Shown: piece by piece, positions 1 through 11,468 of the stretch | Numbering within the stretch: the stretch's first letter is position 1 | How the letters are laid out: each line of letters begins with the position of its first letter | Assembly: GCA_003971905.1 (NCBI GenBank) | Contig: RSEE01000085.1 | Span: 186,001 to 250,000, forward strand | Direction: 5' to 3' | Origin: Moniliella sp. 'wahieum' | Taxonomy: Eukaryota > Basidiomycota > Moniliellomycetes > Moniliellales > Moniliellaceae | Length of the DNA: 64,000 nucleotides | Translations under genes and position numbers: made by a program | Notes under the pieces: generated by a model | Told to the model about the DNA's origin: nothing | Databases searched by the model: none | What the model saw: only the letters and a program-made list of their open reading frames with translations

Positions 1-526
1 GGGGTCGAGCCAAGGGGAGCTGTGAGGATGGAGGACTTGGCTGTATGCGGGGTGGGGAGCGAAGTAGGGGGATTGCACGATGCCGACAGCGAGGGAGTTC
101 TCGGCGTTGGGATCGAGCAAGGGTTGGGAAGCATGTGCGGCGCCCTGAGCTGAAGGAGCGGCGGCGGCAGCAGCAGCAGCAGCAGCAGTAGCAGCTTTGG
201 CCAGTGTGCGCTCGTCATCGTACCCGGGCAGACGGACAAGGGCAGCAACTGATTCCCATGGGTAAGGCGCCATCCCACGTTGCACCTTGTAAGCAGCAAG
301 GGAAAGACGGAGGGCAAGGATCCGTGCTGCGGCATCTAGCCGCTGGGCGTCGGTGGATGGGCTGGCAGACGCCAAGGACGTCTGCTGAGGCCGATGCGCC
401 GAGGGCGGCGCAGCTGCAGGCGAGGGGGTGGCGGGGCACGGTTGCGGTGCTGGGGCGGTGGCGGGGGCGCTTTCGGGAAGGCGGAGGCGACTGAGGCGGG
501 GCGGGGATGCGCTTGCTGGTCGGCAT
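1..526 (-). CDS. Whi5/Nrm1-like G1/S repressor, partial at window edge
   Basis: The minus strand reads without a stop from about position 500 to the window edge. The stretch ILALRLSLAAYKVQRG (about 310-260) resembles the short conserved motif of the Whi5/Nrm1 family, which binds SBF/MBF transcription factors and represses G1/S genes in yeasts. It is followed by a Pro/Tyr/Trp segment (MAPYPWESV), a poly-Ala tract coded by a CAG-type repeat (160-193), and a Ser/Pro-rich low-complexity tail. The N-terminal part is Pro/Ser-rich. An ATG at 524-526 opens a different frame (MPTSKRIP), so a one-base frame change or a small intron must lie between about 310 and 500. The family call rests on one motif, so it is tentative; the coding status is more secure than the name. 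The 3' end is outside the window. Confidence 0.4.
160..193. repeat. GCG/GCA trinucleotide repeat coding poly-Ala
   Basis: A (GCG)n then (GCA)n run. On the minus strand it encodes an uninterrupted alanine tract inside the Whi5-like gene. Confidence 0.85.
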
Positions 527-534
527 GGCGGGTG

Positions 535-590
535 GGGTGGGGGTGGGATGGGATGGGATGGATGGGATGGGATGGGATGGGATGAGATCA
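535..590. repeat. GGGAT pentanucleotide repeat
   Basis: About nine imperfect copies of GGGAT stand just upstream of the minus-strand start at 526, so they fall in its promoter or 5' leader. The unit is not a normal telomere repeat and it is internal. Confidence 0.85.
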
Positions 591-1439
591 AGCAGGATGC
601 AGATGTGCCTGCTGAGGGTGACGTCACCCAGGGCAACGACTTGCCTCTTTCAATTTCAGCCTGTGCGTACACAGCCCCAGTCGAGAGCCACTGGTCACCG
701 TCACTGCTCGCCTGGCCCCCGCGGGGATTGGGTCGCACAGCGCTCATGCATCATGCATCGCCCATCGCACCCAGGCGGGGGAGAGTGTGGGTAAGTGATT
801 TCAGCATTTCATATCCTCCACAGGCCCCGTCTCCGATCGACTATCGCAGCCGAGCGCAGACCCAATCAATCGCAGGATTAACACCTGTATAGGCCACAGC
901 GCCTCGGGCTGACCTCCATATTGTGCACTCCCCAAAGCCAATTTCAGCGCCAGCCCGCCAAGCTTCTTGTGCGTGAGTGCGGGGGTGAAGAGACGCCAGT
1001 GCCCAGCGCCCCGCCACTCCCGCCTGGACGGGCAAAAGGAGGATCGGCAGAGGAAACGCCGAGGACTCCGTGGCCACTTAACGCAACACGCGCTTATGGT
1101 GTGGGTGGCACTGCGACATGTGACGTCAGCCTCATGAGCTCGGGGCGAAGAGCCGCTGGGCGCTGTGTCGCATGGGCCATGGGTGATGCTGGGCATGGGC
1201 TAGGCTGCCAGCTGAGCCTGCTGATGAGACGGCCTGCGCTTGGGCCTGCTTGGGCCTGCTTCCACCTGCGTTGCCCCGAGATGGGGCCCGTCTGGCCCCG
1301 ACTCGCTCCGTGCCACGCTCAGCCTGGCGCAGCCCAGCTGCTCAGCTCTGCCCACGCCATATTCCTACAAATACCAGCCGTCTTGCTTCCCTTGGCCCTG
1401 CTCGCCTGTGCCTCCCCCCCTCTGTCGCAGTAGGCCGCC
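591..1439. other. intergenic region, no gene seen
   Basis: Between the minus-strand Whi5-like gene and the plus-strand GH63 locus, hence a shared divergent promoter region. I see no conserved protein text. A short tandem (GGGCCTGCTT, twice) lies at about 1240-1262 and an A/T-rich spot (CTACAAATACC) at about 1365. Confidence 0.5.
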
Positions 1440-1804
1440 ATGTCCGCTCGCGAGACGCACGCCAGCAAGCTCGACGACCTCCCCACGCGCGCCACTCGGC
1501 CCAGCCCCAACTCGGCCGCCTGCAGCAGCTCGCCGCGCTTCAGCCCGCCAAGCCTGCCGAACGCATCACCTCCTCCTTCAGCGCTGCCGCCAGCCACAGG
1601 CTCGCTGCCCTCCGTCGCCGTCGCAGCCAGTCGCCCGGCAGCTTGTCTGAAGCGGCCCATCGATCCGAAGCTGCCGTCCGCACACGTGCTCAGCGCGCCA
1701 GCTCGGGGGCTTCGGCGCCCCGCGTCGCCGCTACTCTCTACGCTGAGCCTCAGCTCGGCCCCACATCCGATGAGGTGCAAGACACCAAGGAGCTAGCGTG
1801 GTAG
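1440..1804 (+). other. possible 5' coding extension or leader of the GH63 gene
   Basis: An ATG in good context (GCCGCCATG) at 1440 opens Ser/Ala/Pro/Arg-rich text starting MSARETHASKLDDLP. A second frame carries plausible text (ERITSSFSAAASHRLAAL) up to a stop at 1802-1804. It could be an N-terminal extension of the GH63 protein, split by frame errors or an intron, or a separate short upstream frame. The GH63 homology itself begins only after about 1850. I do not recognise the segment. Confidence 0.3.
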
Positions 1805-1816
1805 ATGCGCTAGCGG

Positions 1817-4800
1817 ATGCCACCCTGTCCGCCACCGAGCCCCCCATGTCTTCCGAAAGCCACTCCCAAGGATGCTCAAGACAAGACGGTGGAAGAACTG
1901 CGCATGGGCGAAGAAGCCGCCAAAGAGCGCTACTGGCGTCGTTGGGGGCCCTATACTCCCGAGCGCCAGTGGGCCACGGTGCGCGAGGATTACTCGGAAG
2001 ACGGAAATGCCTGGGCCTACTTCCCACGAACATGCCCGCTCGCGTGCCTACCGCTGGGGAGTGGAGGATGGCTTGGGTGGGCTTTCTGACAACCATGGCG
2101 ACTTGCCATCACCCTCGCACTGTGGAACGGCAAGGACCCGATCCTCAAGGAACGTGCGTTTGGCCTTGCCAATCAAGAGGGCAATCAGGTGAAGATGTCA
2201 AGGAGCTGTATTATTACCTTGACAATGTGCCGAGTCACTCGTACATGAAGTACATGTACAAATACCCGCAGTGCGCGTACCCGTACGACGAGTTGCTCCG
2301 TGAGAATGGCCAGCGCTCGCGCGAGGTACCCGAGTTTGAGATCACCGACACGGACGCGTTTGAGGATAACAAGTACTGGGACATTCTGGTCGAGTATGCC
2401 AAGGATGCCGATGAGGAGAATGCCATCTCAATGCGCATCACCGCCTTCAACCGTGGGCCCGAACCTGCCGACCTGCACTTGGTGCCTCAGGCCACGTTTC
2501 GCAACACGTGGGCCTGGTCGGTCACGAGCCAGAGGACAAGCCCTCGCTCATCCTAGCTGCCGAGGGAGCCGTGCAGCTAGACCACCCCACGTTGGGCCGC
2601 TACTTTTGGTATGCGCACTCGTCCCCGGCCCCGGCGGAACCATGGGACGGCCAGTCCGACCCCAAGCTTGTGTCGGAGGAAGAGGTGAAACCGACATTTT
2701 TGTTTACCGAGAACGACACCAACTATGCCCGTCTGTATCAGGGTGAAAACCCCCACATTTATTCCAAGGACGCCTTTCATGACCACCTCATCCCCTCCCA
2801 CCGTCCCGAAGGCGCAGCACCGGACACGAACTATGTCAATCCCAACCTAACAGGAACAAAAGTGGGTGCTCACTACTTTTTCAAACAAGTGCCCGCTCGA
2901 GGGTTGTGTCGTGATGCGGCTCAAGTTGACCCCGCACACATTGCAACGGACAAGTCAATTGACGATGACGATGCGTTGGATGCGACGATGGATGAGCGCC
3001 GGGCCGAGGCGGACGAATTTTACGACCGTTGTCGGGCAAGCAAGTGACCGGCGACTCGGCCAATGTGCTTCGTCAATTGTTGGCAGGCATGTTGTGGAGC
3101 AAGCAGTTTTACTACTTTGTCCAACGTCCTTGGATTACCGGCGACCCAGGCCAGCCGCCGCCGCCGCCCCATCGGGCCAACAACCGTAATGCGTCCTGGA
3201 CCAACCTGTACATGTACGATGTCATCTCGGTCCCAGACAAGTTTGAGTACCCGTACCCAGCACTGTGGGATTTGGCCTTCCATACCATTCCGCTCGCTTT
3301 GGTCGATCCAGCGTTTGCCAAGTCGCAGCTGGACGTGTATACGCGAGAATGGTACATGAAACCCGATGGGGCTATGCCTGCCTACGAGTGGAACTTTGAC
3401 GATGTCAACCCCCCCGTACACGCTTGGGCCACCTTCCGGTCTATCGTATCGAAGAGAAAATCTATGGCACTCGCGACGTGGACTTTTTAGAACGCGTGTT
3501 CCAAAAGTTGCTCATCAACTTTACGTGGTGGGTGTACGTATCTTTTCCCTCGTTCGTCTTACCAACAAGTTGGTGGGACTCTCTCTTGTCTTGACTCTGA
3601 CATGACCTCTCTTCTCCCAGAAACCGCAAGGACGCTTCAGGCATGAACGTATTTGAAGGTGGCTTCCTTGGTCTGGACAACATTGGACCTTTCAACCGCT
3701 CTGAGCCGTTGCCGGGCGGAGGCACGCTTCGCCAGTCGGACGGGACCGCATGGATGGCGTTTTATGCACTGACGATGCTTACCATTGCATTGGAGTACGT
3801 TGTCCTTTCCCCCCCTTTTTTTCTTTTCCAAGCGAGAAGAAAAGCCTCCTCTACATCATTCTTTCTCTCTTTCTCCTCGCGGCTCACTTCCCCCTAGGCT
3901 GGCTCGCTTCAACCCCAACTACGAGGACATTGCATCCAAGTTCTTTGAGCACTTTATTCTCATTTCCGATGCGCTTACCTACCCGGGCGCCGACAACCAA
4001 GGTCTGACGCTCTGGGACGAAGAGGAAGGCTTTTACTACGATGCCGTTCAACTGGCGCGACGCCCGAGGCTGGATACCGCCGCGTCAATGTCCGTTCTCT
4101 GGTCGGTTTGATCCCCATCTTTTCCGTGTTGACCATCGAACCTTCTGCGCTCGAACGCTTCCCCTCGTTTGCCAAGCGCTTCCAATGGTTTGTCGACAAC
4201 CGTCCTGCGCTCAGCCAGCGCAATATGGCCAACATGCGTGTGTAGGCCAAGGCGACAAGCGGCTGTTGGCGCTCGTGTCGCGCGAGCGGCTGGAGCGCAT
4301 CTTGCGCGCATGCTGGACGAGACCGAGTTCTTGTCGGATCATGGCATTCGGTCCCTGTCCAAGTACCACCTGGACCATCCGTGGCAAGTCTGGATCGATG
4401 GCCAGTCCTTTGGTGTGCAGTACTGGCCGGCCGACTCGAAATCGGGCATGTTTGGTGGCAACTCGAACTGGCGCGGTCCGATTTGGATTGCGACAACTTT
4501 TTGTTGATCGAGTCGTTATTCAAGTTCCATGCCTACTATGGTTCTTCCTTTACCATTGAGTTTCCCACCGGATCGGGCAAGTACCTTACCCTCGCCGAGG
4601 TAGCGTCCGAGTTGGAGCGCGGCTGATGAGCCTGTTTGCTCCTGACGCCCAGGGCCGACGTCCGCTCAATGGCGGCACGACCTCTTGGACTTTAACCCGT
4701 ACTTTTCCCCCCGTTTCGGTGCCCGAGTACTTTGATGGGGACACGGGCCGCGGTTTGGGCGCGTCCCACCAGACCGGATGGACCGGTTTGGTGGCCTACT

Positions 4801-4954
4801 CATCCTCAACCGCGCCCTTGGCTTGCACCTCTCCCTCCCTCCTGAAGGAATGTACCCGAGCAGCGGCCGTACAGCCCTCCCCCCTACTAAAAGTGCACCC
4901 CGCCCCCCCCTCCGGACCTTGGTTTCCTTTTGTTTCGATCGGCAAAAGGATTGA
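1817..4954 (+). CDS. GH63-type glucosidase (bacterial/fungal MGH1-like clade)
   Basis: A large glycoside hydrolase of the six-hairpin type with a GH63 catalytic C-terminal half; substrates are probably alpha-glucosides. It is not the ER processing glucosidase I, whose signal anchor and N-terminal motifs are absent. Conserved text runs from [17 protein letters not shown] through the Tyr-rich [17 protein letters not shown] region, then [18 protein letters not shown] and [11 protein letters not shown], which carry the expected catalytic acid and base positions, then [11 protein letters not shown] and [15 protein letters not shown] near the end. Two introns are clear: 3534-3620 and 3795-3897. About 980 residues if restored, a normal length. 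At least eight one-base frame changes interrupt it (near 2022, 2105, 2190, 2505, 3040, 3435, 4060, 4490, 4617). The start at 1817 is the nearest ATG upstream of homology; the true start may be 1440. Confidence 0.85.
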
Positions 4955-5560
4955 AGTACTTGGGAGCCGGCCCATCCTTCCTCGTCGTTCTCTCCGCCAC
5001 AACAAACATGACCTTTTGTCTCTGCCACCATGCTGTTCGGGTGGTTCAACTCTCTTGATTCATGCCATCTCCATCTCCTGTTACTCTTGTCGATTCTCTT
5101 TTGTTTTCCTTTGGTTCTCCCCTCACCACTGATTGTGGTATTATAGTCGAAGCAGCAGCCATCTGAATCGGCATAACTACGGCAGAGAGGGTCGCCTAAG
5201 TTCCGTGACTCTTCCCTCTCGGCAGGGCATATGCACATCCATCACTCTGGAAGAGGCAACGACCAAGTCCCTTAGTCGCTTGGATTGAAACCCGCCCTAC
5301 ATCTCTCTCCGTTTGGCGTGTAGGCAGCCCTGTCGAGGTTTCGACCCCTCGCACTGCAACCAACCCCTGTTTGGACCGCTTGTACTTTCGTTATAATATT
5401 CTCGAGCTAATAGAAGGGTATGCAAGTATACAACGAACGAAAGTCTCTCGGGGTGTGCGCCCAGGCGGGGGAAGGGGAGAGGGGAAAGGCAGGGACAGCG
5501 GCCAAGAGGTCCTCTCCGCATGCAGATCAACAGATAAACCGACATACAAACTGACAGACC
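4955..5560. other. intergenic, 3' side of two convergent genes
   Basis: Lies between the end of the GH63 gene and the end of BEM1. It is T/C-rich near 5000-5110, as in a 3' untranslated region. I see no gene. Confidence 0.5.
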
Positions 5561-5636
5561 ACAGACCGACAGACCGACAGACCGACAGACCGACAGACCG
5601 ACAGACCGACAGACCGACAGACCGACAGACCGACAG
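5561..5636. repeat. 8-bp tandem repeat (ACAGACCG)n
   Basis: About 9.5 nearly perfect copies of ACAGACCG stand in the gap between the convergent GH63 and BEM1 genes. Degenerate copies precede it from about 5530. Long frames read through it on both strands are artefacts of the repeat. Confidence 0.95.
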
Positions 5637-5866
5637 GTCGTATACCTCTAAGCCCACTGCAACCCGCCTCCGTCTCGGCAGATAAGAAAAAGGGCAAGAA
5701 AGCAGTCAAGTCCATGCCAAACGAGAGCGGCAAAGCGAAACGGGGTCCGAGCTAAGGCATTCACACAAACAAGGACCCCTAGTCAAGTGAAAAACGAGGT
5801 TGGTTCAAAGGCCACAGCAGCGGGGCTCTCGAGACCTTGGAGGGGCAAGGGGGGGGGGAGGGGGGG

Positions 5867-8568
5867 TTACTGCGCCGCGGCAAACAGCATTGCCTTACCC
5901 CCGCCATGTTCGAGCCAATCGCGCAGATCGTCATCGTCCAACAAGCGCACCATCACCATGCGTCCTGTCGAGTTGGCGTTGTAGGGCACGCCAGCCTCGG
6001 CGGCCGCGATGGCCGCGGCGGCGGTATCGCCCGCCGACCGAGCGACTCGGGGTAACGCAGCACACCAATTTGGCTGCCCAGCCGTTCGCGCGCTTTGGCC
6101 AACAAGTCGGCATAGGTGATGGTAGCCGGATCGACACGCACGGCGACCAACTCGTCGGTGGCCGAATGGAAGATCTTGATCTTGGTCCAGCCCGGTTTGC
6201 GCGACGCGGCCGAGCACGGCGTGGTGGGCGTGGTGGCGGTGGTAGAGTAGTGGAAGCGGCGGTGGTGGGCATCCGTAGCGCCGAAAAGGGCGGCGAACCC
6301 GTATCTAGCGTGGCGAACCCACTGCCCCCACTTTGGGTCCGGTCCCGGTCGGAATGGCTGTTGCCCGAATCGGTGCGGGAGCCCTGGTGGGTGTGCGAGA
6401 GAGGTGGACGTGGTCCAGCTTGCCCGCCAGGTCGGCTGGGTCGGAGAAGCTGACGGAGGTGAGAGCTGGTGTGCCCAGGCCACGGCATGGGTAAGGACGA
6501 AGATTGAGGCGGGGGTGATGTGGTGCGTAGGGCACCACCCGATCGCCAGGGCGGGTCAAAAAATAGCTGCACCACCGACGAGCGGGTGAGATGGGAGGAA
6601 GAGCAACGATGTTGCGCGTATAGTGGTCGAGCGCACTCCGTCGTTGTTCGGCCATTGCATCGCTCATCGTCTCGCCGCTTGACAGCGGACGCGGAAGCGA
6701 AGGAATGATTGCCGGACCCGATCCTGGTGGGCCATGCCCAGCCTCGAGCGGGAAACTGGTCATGAGGGCCACGTGGAAATCGTAAAAGTCATCGTACAGA
6801 CGGTACAGCTCCAGTTCCACGGGGGACTGGCTCAGGTTGTCCGAGGGATCAGAGCGCTGAAGCGGGGGAGGGGAGCGACGTTCTTTTCCCTTGGGCTCGG
6901 GCTGCCAGAGACAACGGACACGGTACCAGTATCGCCTTGCTCTGTGTGCACCGCATCCACCTCGGCCCAGTTGGGAAGACCGGGCGGGAGCGGTTGGCAT
7001 TCATACTCCCCCGCCTCGCCCGTCGTCGGTCCCGTGCTTACCGATTCCGCGTCATCCAAGAGGGGACAAACGCGGTCCCCACCCCACTTCGGGACCAGGG
7101 TAGATCCAGGCCATATCCAGCAGGACCCTGCATTGTTTCCACTGGCTCATCCCCGGGGCTCGTACCGGGAGCAAAGTCTGCAACGCCATAGGACGGGATA
7201 GCCAATGGGGCCGGAACCGGGGCGGGCAACGAAGACCAAGTGGTCAGAGGGCTGAGGCTTCCTTGTGGAGGCGAAGAAGCCACCATGCGGACCGATCCAG
7301 GACCGTCACGAAGAGTGGGGTTGGGACATGGGGAGGAGATGGAGGTAGCTGTGGATCCGTTCCGAGCCGATCCCGGTTTGTGGCGATGACCATAACCGAA
7401 CGAGATGGAGATTGCCTTGGTATGGGAAGGGGTCCCGCCTTATCCACATGCGTTGGGTTGCCTTGGGCTTGCTGGCGGTCCCCATTGAGCCGGAGGGCGG
7501 ACGGGCTTTGGGATCAACCACCGAGGCCGGCCATTGCCAAGGACTGGTTCCAAACGCGGGAGCCGACGCCTTCGCTTGCTCGGGTATTGGTTGTGCCTGG
7601 GCCTTAGCCGGTGGGGCCGAAGGATGATTGGCGGAGGATGTCTGTCGCTTCGCTGCGCCACGTGGCGACAGATGGAATGGCGCCAACGGAAATGAGATCG
7701 GCCGGTTGTGCGGCAACATTCGGCCCGTTCGCAGGTCCATCAGCGCCACAAACGCCATCGGTACCAGCCCCGGACGAGTCTCGGTATAGGTAGCGTCCAA
7801 GCGGGTGGCCACGAGCCACTCGGAATTGGCATAGGCATACACTCGGATCAACACCCCGGATTTCACACTCAACTCGTCCGGCTGCTCCCCAACAAAGTCG
7901 TACAGGGCTATCCCCAAAAACGTATCGGGTACCACTGGCACAGCAGATGTGGATACCGCCGGCGCTGCAGGGACCGAGGACGACAGGGCGGGAGGCGAGG
8001 GGGTAGCCCATGGGTCAATCAATCCATCGGACGCGGCACCCGCTGCGTGGCCCGGCACGAACGGTACCGTCTGGCCGGGCGCAGGGGGAGGGAACTGGGT
8101 GAGCTTGACCGAACCGGTGGGGGCATGAAGCGGGCGCGAGTCGGCAGCGGTGGCGGCGGGGGTAGGGGTAGGAGTAGGGGTAGAGGTGGAGGACGCTACA
8201 CAGCTGCACGAGGAGGCGAGAAGGCAGCACTGCGGGTGAGAATGTCAAAGATGTTGGTGGGAGCTAAGCCTTGGGCGCCGGTGATGGGGTTGGAGACGGT
8301 GTACCAGTCGGGGTGGGGGCGTGAGGACGTGGAAGAAGTCGCCGGCGCGGACGGTCTGCTGCTGCGGAGTGCGGGCGAGGTAGGATGTGTGTGCGCGGAG
8401 GACAAGGAGCGGGGGCTGCTTGGCGGCGAGGGGGGCGGGGGCGGGGATGGGGGTGGGAGCCGAGGCGGGGGCTGGTGCGAGCAGGCTGGGCATGGTGGCA
8501 GAGGAGGACGAGGTGGGGCGGGGGTGCACTGAGCCAAGCAGGCTGCGACGCAGCGGGGTGAAGGGCAT
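5867..8568 (-). CDS. BEM1: Bem1/Scd2-type polarity scaffold (SH3-SH3-PX-PB1)
   Basis: This scaffold links Cdc42, its exchange factor Cdc24 and PAK kinases at sites of polarised growth. In order from the N-terminus: a first SH3 domain (LVLRAHTSYLARTPQQQTV to DWYTVSNPITGAQG, about 8420-8260), a Ser/Pro/Thr linker, a second SH3 (ALYDFVGEQPDELSVKSG, about 7910-7740), a PX domain (ELYRLYDDFYDFHVALMTSFP, then IIPSLPRP, about 6820-6690), and a C-terminal PB1 domain (KIKIFHSATDELVAVRV to LLDDDDLRDWLEHG, about 6180-5890). The domain order is that of Bem1. The ATG at 8568 precedes the first SH3; the stop is at 5867-5869. It spans about 900 codons, longer than yeast Bem1 because of the linkers. Frame changes occur in the first SH3, before the PX domain, inside the PX region and inside PB1. 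A GGCGAT hexamer repeat lies just upstream of the start. Confidence 0.9.
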
Positions 8569-8589
8569 GAACGGGGGGGAGGGGCTGCG

Positions 8590-8621
8590 CGATGGCGATG
8601 GCGATGGCGATGGCGATGGCG
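8590..8621. repeat. GGCGAT hexanucleotide repeat
   Basis: About five copies of GGCGAT directly upstream of the BEM1 start codon, so probably in its 5' leader. Confidence 0.85.
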
Positions 8622-9172
8622 GAGGGGCTGGAGGGTGGTGGAGATGGGTGATGATCGATGACGGTGGATGATGCCGGTGGAGCGCGTTCTATTTCCCCCT
8701 CGCAACGTCTGATCGCTGATCATCGCTCGTGCACCGTCGTATGGTCTAGCAAGAGCGCACGCACAGTGGGCTGTGCTGCGTGCTATCGGCCATGCAGTCA
8801 GGCGTCGCACACTGGGCGCTTGCGGGCCGTGCGCTGCACCCTGGCGGCGCCACCTGTGCCCTGGTCCGGCGTACGCTCCCCCTCCTGTCTGTCGCAGGCA
8901 CACTGCCCGTGCGCTGGCCTTCCCCGTGCGCCCACGGGCAGCATGGTGCAAGGAGCAGCCCGCGTGGGGCAGCCCCGGGCAGCAGAGCGCAGCACGGGGG
9001 CAGCCCATGTGCTGCCCCTCCGCCGAGCGAGTCCAAGCAGCGTAGGGTCCGATCACACGGCGTAGAGTATATACGGCCCCTGCTTGCTCTTCTTCGGCTG
9101 CATGGCAGGTGGATCTGGTTACGCAACTTGAACTCGCCCCCGTAAGCCAATGTAAGCTGCCACGAACAGCCG
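8622..9172. other. promoter region of BEM1, no gene seen
   Basis: GC-rich sequence between the start of BEM1 and the stop of the next minus-strand gene. It contains TATATA-like sequence at about 9066. Readable frames here lack conserved text. Confidence 0.45.
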
Positions 9173-11468
9173 CTATGAATTTCTTTCCCAGTCGCAGCCG
9201 GCCACATCTACATCCACATCCACATCCACACCCTTCCCACACCCACCCAGCCAATCTCGACAATCGCTAATCGTTCCCTCGTCACGCCCCACTCCAATCC
9301 CTCGGTCCACGCCCTCCAGCCCGGCCACCGCCGCACAGCTTCTCTCGCCCGTCCCCGCTTCCATCCACACCAGTGGGGTCCCACGGCTCCTCCTGCCCGT
9401 CCGTCGTGGCTGGCGCCCAAGGAGCGGGCGCTGGGCAACGGGAGCACACTCGGGCCACAGGACAAAAGTATCTTCGCTGGCCTGGCTAGCCCAGCTGGCC
9501 ATCGACACCCACGTCGGGACAGGAAGGCCGGCGGTGTTGTTGTTGGAGCCGAGCCCCGCCACTTGGTTTTGGTCCCGCGCCAGGTTCCGAACCCACTCGG
9601 TAGGCGTCGGCGCCGGCTCGGGCAAGAGCGGACATAGACGCAGAGTGTACTGCTCTTCCTCGTATTCCATGGCCCAACCACAGGGCGGCATCGTGGCTGT
9701 TGTGGTGACGGTGGCAGTGGCGGTGGCGTTAGCTGAGATAGGAGCTTGTCCGATGCGCAACGTGGGCCCAGACCACGCTTGCACAGGCACTCGGCCCTCC
9801 CACCACCATGGCGGCTGCTCGTCCAGCCCCAGCAGTGGTGCCGTCCCCGCCTTCCTCCACCGTCCCGTCGAGGTCAAGGTCAAGGTCCATAGCCATATCC
9901 ACCTCCATCGGCACCGCTAACCCCATCTCATCTCCATCTCCATATCATAGAGGTCCGTCCCCGTCCCGGTCTCCCTCTGCGTGAGCGCCCGGCGCTGGCC
10001 CTATGCTCCCTGTGCCCATCCGTCTCATGTGCAGGTCGGGCTCGGGCGCGCCAAGCACCAAGGAAGGGTGTGGATGGTGCGGGTGCGGATGGAGGTACGG
10101 GTACGGATGAAGGGAAGTTGATGTGGATGGTAGGCATATGCCAAGCGAGCCGCGAAACGGCATCCATCAAATCGTCCGGGTACTGGGCGCGCAAGATGGG
10201 GGTCATGAGCGACCACTTGGTCGCCCCGCGTCAACGTTGCCGCCAAGTCGGTGGAAGTAGTACCCGGCCCCAAGCCCAGCCCCGCCGCTCCGCGTGCATT
10301 CTGTGCTGCGACTGGGCCGGCGCCCACGCTGCCACCCCCCCTCTCGACGGCTCGCCTTGGCTCCGAATGGCGCGGGGGCACCTCGGCCGCCCACCGGGCA
10401 AACCGGTGCCAGGGAGACGAAGGGGCGAGCCAGCATCTGATTTGCCCGCGGTTGGCTCGTGCGAGTGTCGTCCACCTCGTTCCGCGTGGCAGCGGACACG
10501 GGCTGGGACGAAGAGTGCGGGGGGAGCGTCGGGGTGGGCGTTCGTGTTGAGCTGGGTTTGCTCGAGGCTGCCCGTGTGGGCAGGGACGGGGGCAAGGGCG
10601 GGAATCGGTCTGGGTCCGGGGCGAGGTGGACCCGACAGGCAGGGAGAGAGGACGATGGGCGATCGACTTTGTCCCAGGAGGCGGGAGGCGTGCGGCGGAC
10701 GAAGCGAGGGAAGCGATCGGATACGAGAAGGAGCGGGTCAACCCCAAAGGCGAGTTGGACCCACAGGGAATCGGGCGACCCCTCCCGCTCGTCCGGCTCA
10801 GGCTCCGCTTTGGTCCGATAGCGGAGCCATGAAGTGGCACCCCCATCTGCAGTCCGGCGGCGGCCCATCGAGATGGGATGGCGCCGTTTTCTTGCCTCCG
10901 AGGGGTCCCAGGCCAGAGAGAGGCGGTGCCCCAGGGCACAGGGGTGGCGATTCGGAATAGACCGAGGTGAGAGCGGTGATGACGAGGCCGAGGTACGAGT
11001 GGAAGCGAGGGAGGAAGAGGAGGGGTGGGAGGACACGCGAACGCCCTCCCGTTCCTCTCCCTGCGGGCTCAGCATCGGGATCCGACTCGCTAGTCTCGCT
11101 TGTCTGTCTCGCTTGCACCCCCACGGGTTGCAGTGGGAGTGATGGACTGGCTCCGGACGGCGCGCCCGAAGAGGCACTGGGGGAGAAGAGCACGTCGTTG
11201 TGGGACGAGATCGGTACAGGGTTGTTAGTGGTTTGTCCAACCACCCGTTCCGGCAAGACGGGGGGGTGACACCAGTGAGGCCCGTGAAGAGGGCAGGGCA
11301 AGAGGAAGTGGGGCCTTGGGCGCGCGGACGGACGGGGTGGCACAGTAGGTCGATGGGACCGTCACGCTCTGTCTCTGTCTCTGTCTCTGTTGCTGGGAGA
11401 GAAACACAGACCAAGACAGAGATCTCGGCCGGGAAGAGGTGAACGGGGGTGTTCCCGTTGGTGCGCAA
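9173..11468 (-). CDS. coding region of unknown function
   Basis: I do not recognise a family. The last 700 bases read as convincing protein in one frame with GC-rich third positions: an acidic Met/Asp repeat (about 9910-9870), then PPWWWEGRVPVQAWSGPTL, a Thr/Ala run, MEYEEEQYTLRLCPLLPE and ASEDTFVLWPECAPVAQRPL, ending with an Asp/Val repeat and stop at 9173. Upstream, text such as YPDDLMDAVSRLAWHMPTI (about 10180-10125) and a long Ser/Pro/Arg-rich stretch continues through several frame changes to about 11400. A CAG-type splice acceptor preceded by a pyrimidine tract lies near 11392, so the first exon may be further upstream. A pyrimidine-rich leader-like region follows at 11.6-12.3 kb. The start and exon structure are unresolved. 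Confidence 0.45.
11370..11396. repeat. TCTGTC/TCTCTG hexanucleotide repeat
   Basis: About four copies of a CTGTCT unit, read as an Arg/Gln or Thr/Glu run in the minus-strand unknown gene. Confidence 0.8.

Noticed and set aside
535-590. GGGAT repeats as a telomere or telomere-like end
   Set aside because: The tract is short, imperfect and internal, with a gene on its distal side.
1817-4954. ER glucosidase I (CWH41/GLS1)
   Set aside because: No signal anchor and the N-terminal motifs match the bacterial/fungal MGH1-like clade.
5371-5733. Long open frames across the octamer repeat on both strands
   Set aside because: An eight-base repeat without stops is open in all frames; the text is repetitive (TDRQTDRP type) and has no homology.
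10070-10960. Plus-strand open frame of about 296 codons
   Set aside because: Composition reflects GC-rich antisense of the minus-strand coding region; no conserved text.
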